This document shows, piece after piece, positions 19,138-28,175 of a stretch of 64,000 bases of DNA. This stretch comes from Acinetobacter wuhouensis. Lineage in GTDB: Bacteria; Pseudomonadota; Gammaproteobacteria; Pseudomonadales; Moraxellaceae. Made by a program: the position numbers and the translations under genes. The notes beneath the pieces are model-generated. The model saw only the letters and a program-made list of their open reading frames with translations, was not told where the DNA came from and did not search any database. Location: assembly GCF_001696605.3 (NCBI RefSeq), contig NZ_CP031716.1, positions 1,426,001 through 1,490,000 on the forward strand, read 5' to 3'. Positions within the stretch are counted from its first letter, which is position 1. Every line of letters begins with the position of its first letter.

Positions 19138-19599
19138 TTAAAGCTCAAGTAAATCTACTTGCCAGTTGGTCGCTTGAATCAATACATTTAAATCTCGTAA
19201 TTTGGCACTGATATCATCGGCTTGTTTTTGCAAGGATGATACTGGAATCACTTTATGCCATTTGATCTCACGGGTACTATAACGATCAGGCTCACGGTGT
19301 GTATTGCTGATCGCAGAAGTCAAAATTTTATGACGTTCCACAAGTTCATCACGTTGTGTTAATAACGCAAGCAACGAGCGTCCATCAGCTAATTTTGCCA
19401 AGGCATTGGTTTGATGAATCGCCAAAACCAACTTTTGTGATTCTTGCGTTAAAGCAAATACTTGCTTTAATAGCTCATTTGGATCTTCTGATGGCTCATC
19501 ACCATCTTGTACCAATACGTTTGCATTGATACGTTGTTTGAGTGAAGCGAGTTTCTTTTGTTGATCGCTTCGTAAGAGTAATGCTTCTGCAAGTTTCAT
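19138..19599 (-). CDS. DIP1984-family protein
   Basis: 153 residues, almost wholly helical: MKLAEALLLRSDQQKKLASLKQRINAN at the start, then EDPNELLKQVF and LNVLIQATNWQVDLLEL at the end, the pattern of the DIP1984 (septicolysin-like) family. The molecular function is not established. In this operon it lies between an uncharacterised protein (12 bases downstream of that stop) and the Y-like RNAs, in a unit headed by rtcB. That context links it to RNA repair, which is inference. Confidence 0.8.
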   Translation of the reverse strand: MKLAEALLLRSDQQKKLASLKQRINANVLVQDGDEPSEDPNELLKQVFALTQESQKLVLAIHQTNALAKLADGRSLLALLTQRDELVERHKILTSAISNTHREPDRYSTREIKWHKVIPVSSLQKQADDISAKLRDLNVLIQATNWQVDLLEL

Positions 19600-19611
19600 T
19601 CTATTTTCCTT

Positions 19612-20349
19612 TTAATTTAAAATTTGTAATTGATCAAATGCCGAGTCATACATATATTGATATTCAGGTGGAATATCATTGCGTTCAACTGTTTTGGTTA
19701 GTGCATTGATCAGAATTTCATTTGTTCTTAACTCTTTAAGCCATTGATTCATTGTTGAAATTAATTTTTCATTTGCAAAAGCTTGATCATAACTATTGTC
19801 TGAAAAATCGTAATGAAGCATTTGAATCAAATTAAGCAATGCTGTTGGATGATTGAAGTGTTGTTCCCATGTTTTTAATAAAGGTCGAATATCCAATTCT
19901 GCCAAATCAAACATAATGATGAATTGATCTATAGGTTCCATTTCTTCAAATTTCATTAACTGCATTTGAAAATAGCATTGTGCAAAACGTTGCATAAATT
20001 CAATTTCTTCAGCTAACCATGCATTTTTCAGTTGTATATGGCAGTTTCTGAGATTGATTTCATTGCTGTGACAAATTTTTAAATCTTGTGCTAAAAAGTC
20101 CAAAATTTTAGGTAATAAATACTTCATTTGTTGTGATATTGCATATTGATCATTTGTTTCAGCCGCATTTAAATATTGGTAAATCAAACGATGATCAAGC
20201 TGTTCTAATGGTAGAGTAAGCAGTAACTCACAATCTTCCATTGCCATACAATGCCCACAACAGGCTTCGATTTTTGAACCAATTTTATAAGAGGAAAATA
20301 ATGAATACGCTTCTTCAATTAAGGCTTTTAATTCAGTTACATCATTCAT
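19612..20349 (-). CDS. Uncharacterised rtc-operon protein with CCGHC motif
   Basis: 245 residues, helical and acidic, without a signal peptide. Near residue 29 is EACCGHCMAMEDC: four cysteines and a His that could bind a metal, although no second Cys pair completes a standard zinc finger. The rest (LLPKILDFLAQDLKIC, IMFDLAELDIRPLLKTW, LIQMLHYDFSDNSYD) resembles a helical repeat. I do not recognise the family. It sits 12 bases before the DIP1984 gene and 23 after the disrupted DUF7684-like gene, so it is co-transcribed with rtcB. Confidence 0.75.
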   Translation of the reverse strand: MNDVTELKALIEEAYSLFSSYKIGSKIEACCGHCMAMEDCELLLTLPLEQLDHRLIYQYLNAAETNDQYAISQQMKYLLPKILDFLAQDLKICHSNEINLRNCHIQLKNAWLAEEIEFMQRFAQCYFQMQLMKFEEMEPIDQFIIMFDLAELDIRPLLKTWEQHFNHPTALLNLIQMLHYDFSDNSYDQAFANEKLISTMNQWLKELRTNEILINALTKTVERNDIPPEYQYMYDSAFDQLQILN

Positions 20350-20372
20350 TTTACTTTCCTCATTTCATTCTT

Positions 20373-20770
20373 TTAGCGAATATTTAAAATTACAACTTGT
20401 TGAACATATTCATCGGGTGAATAGCCTGTACAAAATTTTGCATGTTCAATCATTTCCTTAAAACTTTCATTTTCATGCCAAGTAGTCAGAAACATTACAT
20501 CATCAGGTGGATCATAATTAAACTGTTCAATAAAGCTTAAATCTAAATCCAATTCCCATTGTGAACAGTCAAAACCCCATGTCATAGCGTGATAACACTG
20601 CGCATTTTTACAATCCAATCACAAATTGCATAACGCCATTCTTTCTCTACATTTTGACTATGAATCGCAATCACCAAAATGTATGGTGTTTGCGGTAAAT
20701 CACAGAGAATCTCTTGATTGACCATTAATTCAAAAGACAAAATATTAATTTTAGAATGGCTAGTATTCAT
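20373..20770 (-). pseudogene. DUF7684-like gene split by a one-base frameshift
   Basis: Two overlapping frames together make one small protein. The first (20770 to 20582) runs MNTSHSKINILSFE to WRYAICDWIVK, then diverges and stops. The second continues from about 20609 as KNAQCYHAMTWGFDCSQWELD, ..MFLTTWHENESFKEMI, ..FCTGYSPDEYVQQVVILNI, a pattern I associate with DUF7684. Adding one A to the A5 run (T run 20605-20609 on the plus strand) joins them as WIVKNAQCYHAM. It may be a real mutation, an assembly error, or slippage. It starts three bases after the rtcB stop. Confidence 0.7.
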
Positions 20771-20773
20771 GTT

Positions 20774-22039
20774 TTAACCTTTCACACACACAACCTGATT
20801 CAGTGTATAAACCACTTCCACCAAATCACTTTGCGCTTTCATCACATCTTCAATCGGTTTATAGGCAGAAGGAATCTCATCAATCACCGCTTCATCCTTA
20901 CGACATTCCACGCCTTGAGTTTGCTCAATCTGATCTTGCACAGTAAACAACTTCTTGGCAGCAGTACGGCTATGTACACGACCTGCACCATGCGAACATG
21001 AACAGAAAGATTCCTGATTTCCTTTACCTTTGACAATAAAAGACTTCGCACCCATTGAACCCGGAATAATCCCATACTCACCCAAACGCGCACGTACAGC
21101 ACCTTTACGCGTCACTAGAACTTCCTGACCGAAATGTTCTTCTTTATCCACATAATTATGATGACAATTCACCGCTTCAACTTTGGCATTAAACGGTTTA
21201 TTAATAATAATCCGTAAAGCTTGCACTGCTGCTTCCATCATTAACTCACGGTTTTTCATGGCAAAACGCTGCGCCCAACCCACAGCAAACCAATAATCAT
21301 CAAAATGTTCAGTTCCTTCAACCAAATAGGCTAAATCTTTATCAGGTAGGTTAATGAAATGCTTTTGCATATCTTGTCGTGCAAGCTCGATAAAATGATT
21401 TCCGATCGCATTTCCAACACCACGAGAACCTGAATGCAACATAATCCAAACCTGTTGATGTTCATCTAAACAGATTTCAATAAAGTGATTTCCAGTTCCC
21501 AAAGTTCCCAATTGTTTACGGTTATTGGTATTCTTTAAACGTGGATGCTTGGCACAAATATATTCAAAATCTGTCACCAATTCGGCCCAAACTTGATCTA
21601 CACGTTCAGGTGCATTTTCCCAAGAACCTCGGTCACGACGTCCACGTCCTTTGGTCATTCCATGTGGGATTAAACGCTCAAGTTCAGTACGCAATCCATG
21701 TAAATTATCAGGTAAATCAGAAGCGGTTAATGAAGTACGTGCTGCCATCATTCCACAACCGATATCTACACCGACTGCAGCAGGAATAATCGCGCCTTTG
21801 GTTGGGATGACGCTACCAATCGTTGCACCGATTCCTACATGCACGTCAGGCATTACCGCCATCCATTTATAAATAAACGGCATTTGCGCTGTTTTTAATA
21901 ATTGATCTTTCGATTTCTCATCGACAGGGACGCCTTTGGTCCACATCTTAATTGGAACGCCTTTAGCATCTTGAATAATATTATAAGCACGTTCATTCGA
22001 TGCTTGTTTTTCGATTTGTTCAATTACTGACATTGTCAT
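20774..22039 (-). CDS. rtcB: RNA-splicing ligase RtcB
   Basis: 421 residues. RtcB joins RNA 2',3'-cyclic phosphate or 3'-phosphate ends to 5'-OH ends using GTP and Mn2+. Seen are AVGVDIGCGMMA with the metal Cys, GTLGTGNHFIEI, HSGSRGVGN, the NCHHNYV His cluster, and the C-terminal CSHGAGR with the guanylylated His. The N-terminus MTMSVIEQIEKQ allows starts at 22039 or 22033. It heads the operon, about 90 bases downstream of a sigma54 promoter, with two hairpins in the leader. The activator RtcR is encoded at 24202 on the other strand. Confidence 0.97.
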   Translation of the reverse strand: MTMSVIEQIEKQASNERAYNIIQDAKGVPIKMWTKGVPVDEKSKDQLLKTAQMPFIYKWMAVMPDVHVGIGATIGSVIPTKGAIIPAAVGVDIGCGMMAARTSLTASDLPDNLHGLRTELERLIPHGMTKGRGRRDRGSWENAPERVDQVWAELVTDFEYICAKHPRLKNTNNRKQLGTLGTGNHFIEICLDEHQQVWIMLHSGSRGVGNAIGNHFIELARQDMQKHFINLPDKDLAYLVEGTEHFDDYWFAVGWAQRFAMKNRELMMEAAVQALRIIINKPFNAKVEAVNCHHNYVDKEEHFGQEVLVTRKGAVRARLGEYGIIPGSMGAKSFIVKGKGNQESFCSCSHGAGRVHSRTAAKKLFTVQDQIEQTQGVECRKDEAVIDEIPSAYKPIEDVMKAQSDLVEVVYTLNQVVCVKG

Positions 22040-22058
22040 TGCTTTATCCTTTTTCTAA

Positions 22059-22087
22059 ACCTGCCTGCCAAGCGGTTGCAGGCAGGT
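22059..22087 (-). promoter_or_regulatory. 10-bp hairpin in the rtcB leader
   Basis: On the minus strand ACCTGCCTGC-AACCGCTTG-GCAGGCAGGT: a perfect GC-rich stem with a nine-base loop, 20 bases before the rtcB start. It lies inside the predicted leader transcript and could affect translation or be a target of the repair enzymes. Confidence 0.55.
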
Positions 22088-22096
22088 GATGTTGTT

Positions 22097-22114
22097 ATAC
22101 ATCCCATGATGTAT
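22097..22114 (-). promoter_or_regulatory. 5'-terminal hairpin of the rtcB transcript
   Basis: ATACATC-ATGG-GATGTAT, a perfect 7-bp stem that would form at the extreme 5' end of an RNA started about 12 bases after the sigma54 GC element. Confidence 0.5.
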
Positions 22115-22126
22115 GATTCTTATAAT

Positions 22127-22141
22127 GCAGAGAGTGTGCCA
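22127..22141 (-). promoter_or_regulatory. Sigma54 promoter of the rtcB operon
   Basis: Reading the minus strand, TGGCACACTCTCTGC matches the -24/-12 consensus TGGCACGNNNNTTGC at all but two of the specified bases, with exact GG-GC spacing. The start of transcription would be near 22115. RtcR, a sigma54 enhancer-binding protein, is encoded 2 kb away. Confidence 0.88.
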
Positions 22142-22269
22142 AGTTTGATTTTTAATTAAAAATATTTTTTAAATATTTGATATTTATTGAAATTTAAAGA
22201 ATTGCAATTAGTTTTTTAATTTTTTATACAATTTCTTAAATTGAAATAAATATATAAAAAGATATTAAA

Positions 22270-22653
22270 TTATGTTTTTTTATATTTAAAATAAAACAAC
22301 CAAGATCCTAGGCATACAATTAGACAGAAAAGACAACTAAAGCCAATGGCGTACAGGAGTGGAACTTTAGATGATTGGAAATATAGGAAGAGCATGCTTG
22401 AAAATAAAAAGTTGTAAATCCCGCTCAGTAAATACTTACCTTTAATGGGAGCAAGTTTTGTGGTGAGATAGCCAAGCCCGATGGTGGATAAAACTACGAT
22501 CGCAAGCAGATAATAATACATATTTGCACAAGATCTTGGATTTGGTGTAAATCCGCAACCTAAAGCGATGGACAGCCCGATCACAACGGAACTGAAAAAT
22601 ATAATTGTAAAAAGGATCAAAGGTAAAAGCAAAAATCCAAGCCAAATACGCAT
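22270..22653 (-). CDS. Hypothetical four-helix membrane protein
   Basis: From the ATG at 22653 the protein has 127 residues and about four membrane segments (IWLGFLLLPLILFTIIFFSSVVIGL, YYYLLAIVVLSTIGLGYL, GIYNFLFSSMLFLYF, AIGFSCLFCLIVCLGSWLF) and ends in a Lys-rich tail. An alternative start at 22767 would add 38 residues and overlap the rnz 3' end. I do not recognise the family. Confidence 0.6.
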   Translation of the reverse strand: MRIWLGFLLLPLILFTIIFFSSVVIGLSIALGCGFTPNPRSCANMYYYLLAIVVLSTIGLGYLTTKLAPIKGKYLLSGIYNFLFSSMLFLYFQSSKVPLLYAIGFSCLFCLIVCLGSWLFYFKYKKT

Positions 22654-22738
22654 TTTTTTATAGTTCTTTATGTGTTTAGTAGAATTAAGTATAGCGATGA
22701 TTTGAGATTGGGAGAATGGCTTCTCCCAAGGGATCGAG

Positions 22739-23692
22739 TTAAACCTGTTTGAGTGTACCAGTGGCATCTAGTTCAAATGCAATCAAATCTTCCGCCATAA
22801 ACAGTTGCCCTGTATAAAATTGCTTAGCTTCCTGTTCCAACAAGGCAATCCCTTTTGCATCATGATAACGTGGGCTAAAGTGCGTTAGAATTAGGTTCGG
22901 TAAGTTTACTGATTCAGCAAATTCCGCCACCATTTTTGCTGAACTGTGCATCGGGCTTGCACCAACTTTTTCTAAAGTTTCCTGCGTATAGGTACTTTCG
23001 TGGATGAGCAGCGCTGCATTTTCACAAGCTTGATGTAATAATTCAGGTTGATCATTATCCCCTGAAACAATGGCTTTGACCTCTTGTGTGGTGATTTCAA
23101 CAAAATCCTGCGCTTGTAAAGTTTCACCATTCCATTCGATATTTTTGCCTTGTTGTAAATCGCCCCACAGTCTACCTTTAGGAATAGACAAAGCATTTAA
23201 AGCATCGACATTCAGCTTTTTCTGTTGTTGCATGACTTCAATGGCAAAAGCATAGCTCGCCACCCGATGATGCAAAGCATAGGCTGAAATGGTGAGTTCA
23301 GAATTAATCTGAATCGGTGCATTTATCGTTGCGACATCAATAAAATGGATTTCATACGGTAAATAAAGCTCAGTCAGTTGCATTGAACTTGCAAGCCAAG
23401 CCTGAATTTCTTTCGGGGCAATCAGTGTTAGCGCATCTTTCCGTCCATTCATCCCTGCGCTTGCGAGTAGACCAAGTAAACCATAGCAATGATCGCCGTG
23501 TACATGGGTGATGCAAATCGCTTTTAAATTTTGCAAAGTCAGATTTGTCTGCTGAATGCGGTGCTGTGTGCCTTCACCTGCATCAATCAAGATCCAATCT
23601 TTATTTTTGCTGTGTCGTACGGCTAGACCTGACACGTTGCGGGTCAGCGAGGGTACACCTGAAGATGTCCCTAAAAATGTAAACTGTAGCAT
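22739..23692 (-). CDS. rnz: Ribonuclease Z
   Basis: 317 residues of the metallo-beta-lactamase fold. FLGTSSGVPSLTRNVSGLAV at the start and ITHVHGDHCYGLLGLLAS (HxHxDH zinc motif) are diagnostic. Further metal ligands lie in VSGDN and in the C-terminal LTHFSPRYHD. The enzyme trims tRNA precursors at the 3' end. It lies beside the rtc RNA-repair genes but has a separate start region. Confidence 0.93.
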   Translation of the reverse strand: MLQFTFLGTSSGVPSLTRNVSGLAVRHSKNKDWILIDAGEGTQHRIQQTNLTLQNLKAICITHVHGDHCYGLLGLLASAGMNGRKDALTLIAPKEIQAWLASSMQLTELYLPYEIHFIDVATINAPIQINSELTISAYALHHRVASYAFAIEVMQQQKKLNVDALNALSIPKGRLWGDLQQGKNIEWNGETLQAQDFVEITTQEVKAIVSGDNDQPELLHQACENAALLIHESTYTQETLEKVGASPMHSSAKMVAEFAESVNLPNLILTHFSPRYHDAKGIALLEQEAKQFYTGQLFMAEDLIAFELDATGTLKQV

Positions 23693-24201
23693 AGGAAATA
23701 AAACCTAATTTTTCTAAATAAGCGTATAAAATCAATATTTTTTGGCAAAAAACCGAAGAAGAATCCATCAAGAAATGTCATTGCAGACGGTGATGGCGAA
23801 AAAGGAAGGGCAGTTTTGTGCGGAGTGATTATAACACGTTATTTATTCAGTATTGCTTAGTCGTATGGACTTCTTGCGGTAGTTTGTTTCAGATTGATTT
23901 AGATCAATTTTGAATATTCCCTTTTCTAAGCAAGTTTTAAAGCACTGTTTTAAAATAAAGCACCAGTGAAAGCTAGGGGGATGTTTTTCTTAAGATCCCT
24001 CATCCTCTTGCGGAATTGCTTCCTCATCCCTGAGCCATATATGGCGCAAGAGAAGGGACTTCCAATATTTTTTAGATATGTTTTGACTCTAAAATTTGAA
24101 CATTTTATCACTTACGCAAAAGGTCTTATTTATATGCATAGTTTAAATATTAGATATTCGCTATATTAAACCCATTGAAATTATAAAATTTTATAGAAAA
24201 T
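23693..24201. other. Intergenic region between rnz and rtcR, with a dispersed repeat
   Basis: 509 bases between divergent genes. Most is AT-rich and must hold both promoters. Bases 23993-24064 share CCCTCATCC and AGAAGGGACTT with the repeat at 12094, and contain CTCTTGCG..CGCAAGAG as an inverted pair. A 67-codon frame over this repeat is not credible as a gene. Confidence 0.5.
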
Positions 24202-25794
24202 ATGGAAAAGTCTAAAAAAACAGTGGTTATCGGTTTTGTGGGGTCGACTTTAGATCAAGGCAAAAAAGAAGAACGCTGGCAGCGTTGGCGTCCAACCATG
24301 AGTTTGCTGATGCATGAAGATTTATTGGTTGATGAATTGGTACTTTTGCATGACCGCCGTAGTGTAAGTTTAATTGAGCATCTAAAAAAAGATGCTATGC
24401 AAATTTCACCCTCTACGCAGATCACAGGACAACAGGTCAATATCCGTGATCCGTGGGATTTTTCCGATATGTATGGCGCATTGTATGACTTTGTAAAATC
24501 CTATCCATTTGATACAGAAAAGAATAATTACTTTCTACATATCACCACAGGTACTCATGTTGCACAAATCTGTTGGTATTTACTCATAGATGCACATTAT
24601 TTACCTGCAAAACTCATTCAAAGCTCACCGACAGGCAAGCAACAGCCCGAAGGTGAATATCGCATTATTGATTTGGATTTATCACGTTATGCGGCTTTAA
24701 CACAGCGTTTTGAAAATGAACAATCTGCCAATTGGCAACAACTCAAAGCCAATATTGCTACGAAAAATAAAGACTTTAATCAACTGATTCAAGAAGTTGA
24801 ATTGGTTGCAACACGTTCCACAGCGCCCATTTTAATTATGGGGGCGACAGGGGTGGGTAAATCGCATTTAGCTAAACAAATCTATCAACTGAAAAAAGAG
24901 AAATTTCATTTAGAAGGACGTTTGGTCGATGTGAATTGTGCGACTTTATGCGGTGATGGCGCAATGTCAGCGTTGTTTGGACATATCAAAGGTTCATTTA
25001 CAGGTGCAGCCAACGCCCGTACAGGCTATTTAAAAAGTGCCGATGGGGGGATTTTATTTTTAGATGAAATTGGTGAATTGGGACTCGATGAACAAGCCAT
25101 GTTACTCAAGGCTTTGGAGGATAAATCCTTTTTTCCTGTTGGTGCAGACAAAGAAGTTCAGGCAGATTTTCAATTGATTGCAGGAACAAATAAGGATTTA
25201 CGAACAGAAGTGCAGGCGGGACGTTTTCGGGAAGATTTGTGGGCACGTTTAAATACTTGGACTTTCTTTTTGCCTGATTTAAAACATCGCCGTGAAGATA
25301 TTGCACCGAATATTGAGTTTGAATTACAGCGTTTTGCTATGCAACAACAGCGTCAGTTACGTTTTCATAGTGATGCTTTGGAAAAATATTTAAAATTTTC
25401 GCAATCTTCTGAAGCGACATGGCAGGGTAATTTTCGTGATTTAACCGCAAGTGTAACCCGAATGGCGACTTTGGCGAATGGTGAGCGAATTGGTTTACTT
25501 GAAGTTGAGGCGGAAATCAAAAGGCTACAACGCTTATGGCAATTGCAGACTGAACCTGAAAAAGTCTCCAATTTAACCACATTATTCAGTACAGAACAGT
25601 TGGCGGAAATTGATGAATTTGATCGGATTCAGCTTGAAGGGGTGATTAATATCTGTCAGCAGTCAAAATCAATGGCAGATGCAGGCAGACGTTTATTTGC
25701 CATTTCCCGTGAACAACGCCAAAGTACCAATGACTCAGATCGGGTCAAAAAGTATCTGGCGAAGTTTGGTTTAACGTGGGCGGATATTGGTTAA
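24202..25794 (+). CDS. rtcR: RtcR, sigma54-dependent activator of the RNA repair operon
   Basis: 530 residues. The N-terminal 180 or so (TVVIGFVGSTLDQGKKEERWQRW at the start) form the RtcR CARF-type sensor, known to respond to RNA ends carrying 2',3'-cyclic phosphates. The central AAA+ domain has Walker A GATGVGKSHLAK, Walker B GGILFLDEIGEL and the sigma54-contact loop as GSFTGA rather than GAFTGA. The C-terminal region carries the DNA-binding helices (SMADAGRRLFAISREQR). The cognate promoter is at 22127, across rnz. Confidence 0.95.
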   Translation: MEKSKKTVVIGFVGSTLDQGKKEERWQRWRPTMSLLMHEDLLVDELVLLHDRRSVSLIEHLKKDAMQISPSTQITGQQVNIRDPWDFSDMYGALYDFVKSYPFDTEKNNYFLHITTGTHVAQICWYLLIDAHYLPAKLIQSSPTGKQQPEGEYRIIDLDLSRYAALTQRFENEQSANWQQLKANIATKNKDFNQLIQEVELVATRSTAPILIMGATGVGKSHLAKQIYQLKKEKFHLEGRLVDVNCATLCGDGAMSALFGHIKGSFTGAANARTGYLKSADGGILFLDEIGELGLDEQAMLLKALEDKSFFPVGADKEVQADFQLIAGTNKDLRTEVQAGRFREDLWARLNTWTFFLPDLKHRREDIAPNIEFELQRFAMQQQRQLRFHSDALEKYLKFSQSSEATWQGNFRDLTASVTRMATLANGERIGLLEVEAEIKRLQRLWQLQTEPEKVSNLTTLFSTEQLAEIDEFDRIQLEGVINICQQSKSMADAGRRLFAISREQRQSTNDSDRVKKYLAKFGLTWADIG

Positions 25795-25803
25795 GCCTTG
25801 AAT

Positions 25804-26436
25804 TTAAGGTACCAAAAGAAAACGAGAGATTGCGATACGCAATTGTTTCAAATAACCCGTAAAGAAGTGATTTGCACCTGGTAACACTGTGATGATATGA
25901 CGTTGTGGTTTCGCCCATTCCAACACATCACACAGTTTAGTCGTTGGATCAGCTTCGCCATGTACAAACAAAATATCCCCTTTAATCGCAGGGGTTTCAT
26001 AGTGACGAACACCATCGACAGTCGCTGTAGGTAAGCCACATAAGATCACTTGTTTCGGTTTAATTTCATCAGGCAGGTGATAATAGGCTTTTGCCATGAC
26101 ATGCGCGCCAAAACTGAATCCACCGACATAGAAAGGTAGACTTTTGTGTAATTGCCGAACATGTTTGATGACAGCTAAAATATCGTCAGTTTCGCCAAAG
26201 CCTTCATCGTGAACACCTTCACTTTGACCTGAGCCACGGAAACTTGGACGATAAACGATACAACCCTGTTCATTCAGGATTTGTGCGAGTAAAGCTGGAA
26301 CTTTATGTTGAGGAGTACCACCTTGTAATGGATGGGGGTGACTAACGACAGCAAATCCTTTTACTTCGCCTACAGGATAATCAACAAATACTTCGATTTT
26401 GCCGACCACGCCTTGAATGAACATTTGTTCGGACAT
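25804..26436 (-). CDS. Alpha/beta hydrolase
   Basis: 210 residues with an alpha/beta hydrolase core: VVSHPHPLQGGTPQHK oxyanion region, FRGSGQSEG, nucleophile elbow GGFSFGAH, acid in HGEADPTTKL, and catalytic His in PGANHFFTG. This short type resembles the YcjY/COG2945 hydrolases. It is cytoplasmic, and the substrate is unknown. It is convergent with rtcR, nine bases apart. Confidence 0.88.
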   Translation of the reverse strand: MSEQMFIQGVVGKIEVFVDYPVGEVKGFAVVSHPHPLQGGTPQHKVPALLAQILNEQGCIVYRPSFRGSGQSEGVHDEGFGETDDILAVIKHVRQLHKSLPFYVGGFSFGAHVMAKAYYHLPDEIKPKQVILCGLPTATVDGVRHYETPAIKGDILFVHGEADPTTKLCDVLEWAKPQRHIITVLPGANHFFTGYLKQLRIAISRFLLVP

Positions 26437-26559
26437 AATTTAAACGATCAGAGCAGGGAAGTGGTATAGTTTAGCGATTTTGTTCACAGAAAACACGAAT
26501 TGGATTTAAAATAATCCGACTGTTATAGTTTGATTAGTTATTTTTTGATCAGGAAAACC

Positions 26560-27339
26560 ATGCTCGCCTTAATTTCCCCTGCTAAGACGCTCGATTACGA
26601 AACTGCACTTCCGACTGATATACATACTTTACCAAGACTACTCGACCAATCTCAACAGCTTATAGACCTAAGTCGTAAACTTTCAGCGTCAGAAATTGCA
26701 AAATTGATGACGGTGAGTGAAAAAATCGCCAATCTGAATGTAGCGCGTTTCCGTGACTGGAATGCTGATTTTAGTTTTGCCAATGCACGTCAGGCGATTT
26801 TTGCCTTTAAAGGCGATGTTTATACGGGTTTAGATGCGTATAGTCTGTCTGAAGATGATTTGCAATTCGCCCAAAATCATTTGCGTAGTTTGTCAGGATT
26901 GTATGGTTTATTACGTCCATTAGATTTGATGATGCCGTATCGTTTGGAAATGGGTATTCGTCTGAAAAATGATCGTGGTACAAATCTTTATGATTTTTGG
27001 GAAGATCGAATTACCAATTTAATTAACCAAGATTTAGAACAAGCGGGTTCAAAAGTACTGGTGAATATTGCGTCTGATGAATATTATAAGTCAGTCAAAG
27101 AAGCCAAAATTAATGCAGAAATTATCAAACCTGTATTCTTGGATCAGAAAAATGGCAAATATAAAGTTATCAGTTTTTATGCCAAAAAAGCCCGTGGTTT
27201 AATGGCGCGTTACATCATTCAAAATAAATTGGAAAAGTTAGATGATTTAAAGTCGTTTAATACCGATGGTTATTATTTTGATGCGGAAAGCTCAATTCAA
27301 GGTGAGTTGGTGTTTAAACGTGATGAGCAAGTGGCTTAA
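26560..27339 (+). CDS. yaaA: Peroxide stress protein YaaA
   Basis: 259 residues starting [19 protein letters not shown], the DUF328/YaaA signature, with [20 protein letters not shown] and LYDFWEDRI also typical. In E. coli YaaA limits free iron and DNA damage during peroxide stress. The ATG at 26560 has an AGGAAAACC site; an upstream in-frame start would add ten unrelated residues. Confidence 0.95.
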   Translation: MLALISPAKTLDYETALPTDIHTLPRLLDQSQQLIDLSRKLSASEIAKLMTVSEKIANLNVARFRDWNADFSFANARQAIFAFKGDVYTGLDAYSLSEDDLQFAQNHLRSLSGLYGLLRPLDLMMPYRLEMGIRLKNDRGTNLYDFWEDRITNLINQDLEQAGSKVLVNIASDEYYKSVKEAKINAEIIKPVFLDQKNGKYKVISFYAKKARGLMARYIIQNKLEKLDDLKSFNTDGYYFDAESSIQGELVFKRDEQVA

Positions 27340-27373
27340 CTAAATGAATTAAAATGAATAAGGATTGTGTCCA

Positions 27374-27988
27374 ATGCAAAATTTTACCGATCAATTTCTG
27401 CAATATTGGGCGCAATTCTCAGCTGAATTAAATATTCCTAAGAACCAGTCTGAATCATTATTGTCGATACTTTCATTCTCTTATTCACAGAATTATTATC
27501 ATACACATCAGCATATTATTGAATGTCTTGAATTATTTCACCAAATTAAAGACCGATTAGAAGATCCAATCGCTATTGAATTGGCAATTTGGTTTCATGA
27601 TGTGGTTTACAATCCCCAAGCCTCAGACAATGAAGAACAAAGTGCAAAGCTCATGCAAAAGCATTGCGTGGGTATACTTAAAAAAGAAAAGCTGGAAAAA
27701 GTTGCACAATGGATTATTGCCACAAAGAAACATCAACCCTCAAAAGATCATGATTTAAATTATTTACTGGATATAGACCTCGCAATTTTAGGTAGTTCAC
27801 CACAACGTTTTGCTGAATATGAACAGCAGATTCAACAAGAATATTCATGGGTTGAGCCTGAAATGTATAAGATAAAAAGGGCAGAGGTTTTAAAGCATTT
27901 TTATCAGATGAAGCCTTTGTATCAAACTGAATATTTTAGAGATTTGTTGGAAGAACATGCGAAAAGAAATCTTTCTTTAATCGGCTAA
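27374..27988 (+). CDS. HD-domain predicted metal-dependent hydrolase
   Basis: 204 residues. The HD motif residues are visible as YYHTHQHIIECLELF, AIWFHDVVYNP, and a later LLDIDLAILG aspartate. This is the COG4339-like group of predicted phosphohydrolases. I chose ATG 27374 over a TTG at 27365. It follows yaaA by 34 bases and may be co-transcribed. Confidence 0.85.
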   Translation: MQNFTDQFLQYWAQFSAELNIPKNQSESLLSILSFSYSQNYYHTHQHIIECLELFHQIKDRLEDPIAIELAIWFHDVVYNPQASDNEEQSAKLMQKHCVGILKKEKLEKVAQWIIATKKHQPSKDHDLNYLLDIDLAILGSSPQRFAEYEQQIQQEYSWVEPEMYKIKRAEVLKHFYQMKPLYQTEYFRDLLEEHAKRNLSLIG

Positions 27989-28175
27989 TTCATTGATAAG
28001 CAGGTCACACGTGATATTAGATTAGATTTTTGAATTTCGCTGACAGATTTGGACGTCGATGTAGGTTACTATTCCAAGTTCATCATAGTACAGCTCAAAT
28101 ACACAGCTAAGATTCTAAAAAGTCGCTACGATTCTCAGCTATAATCAATCCACATTAAAATTTTTGGATGATACC

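Noticed and set aside
23966..24169. 67-codon ORF upstream of rtcR
   Set aside because: It overlies a dispersed repeat that also occurs at 12094 and shows no protein-like pattern.
27989..28175. TPP riboswitch upstream of thiE
   Set aside because: I could not find the conserved THI-box elements such as CUGAGA with a downstream ACCUGA-type partner in this gap.
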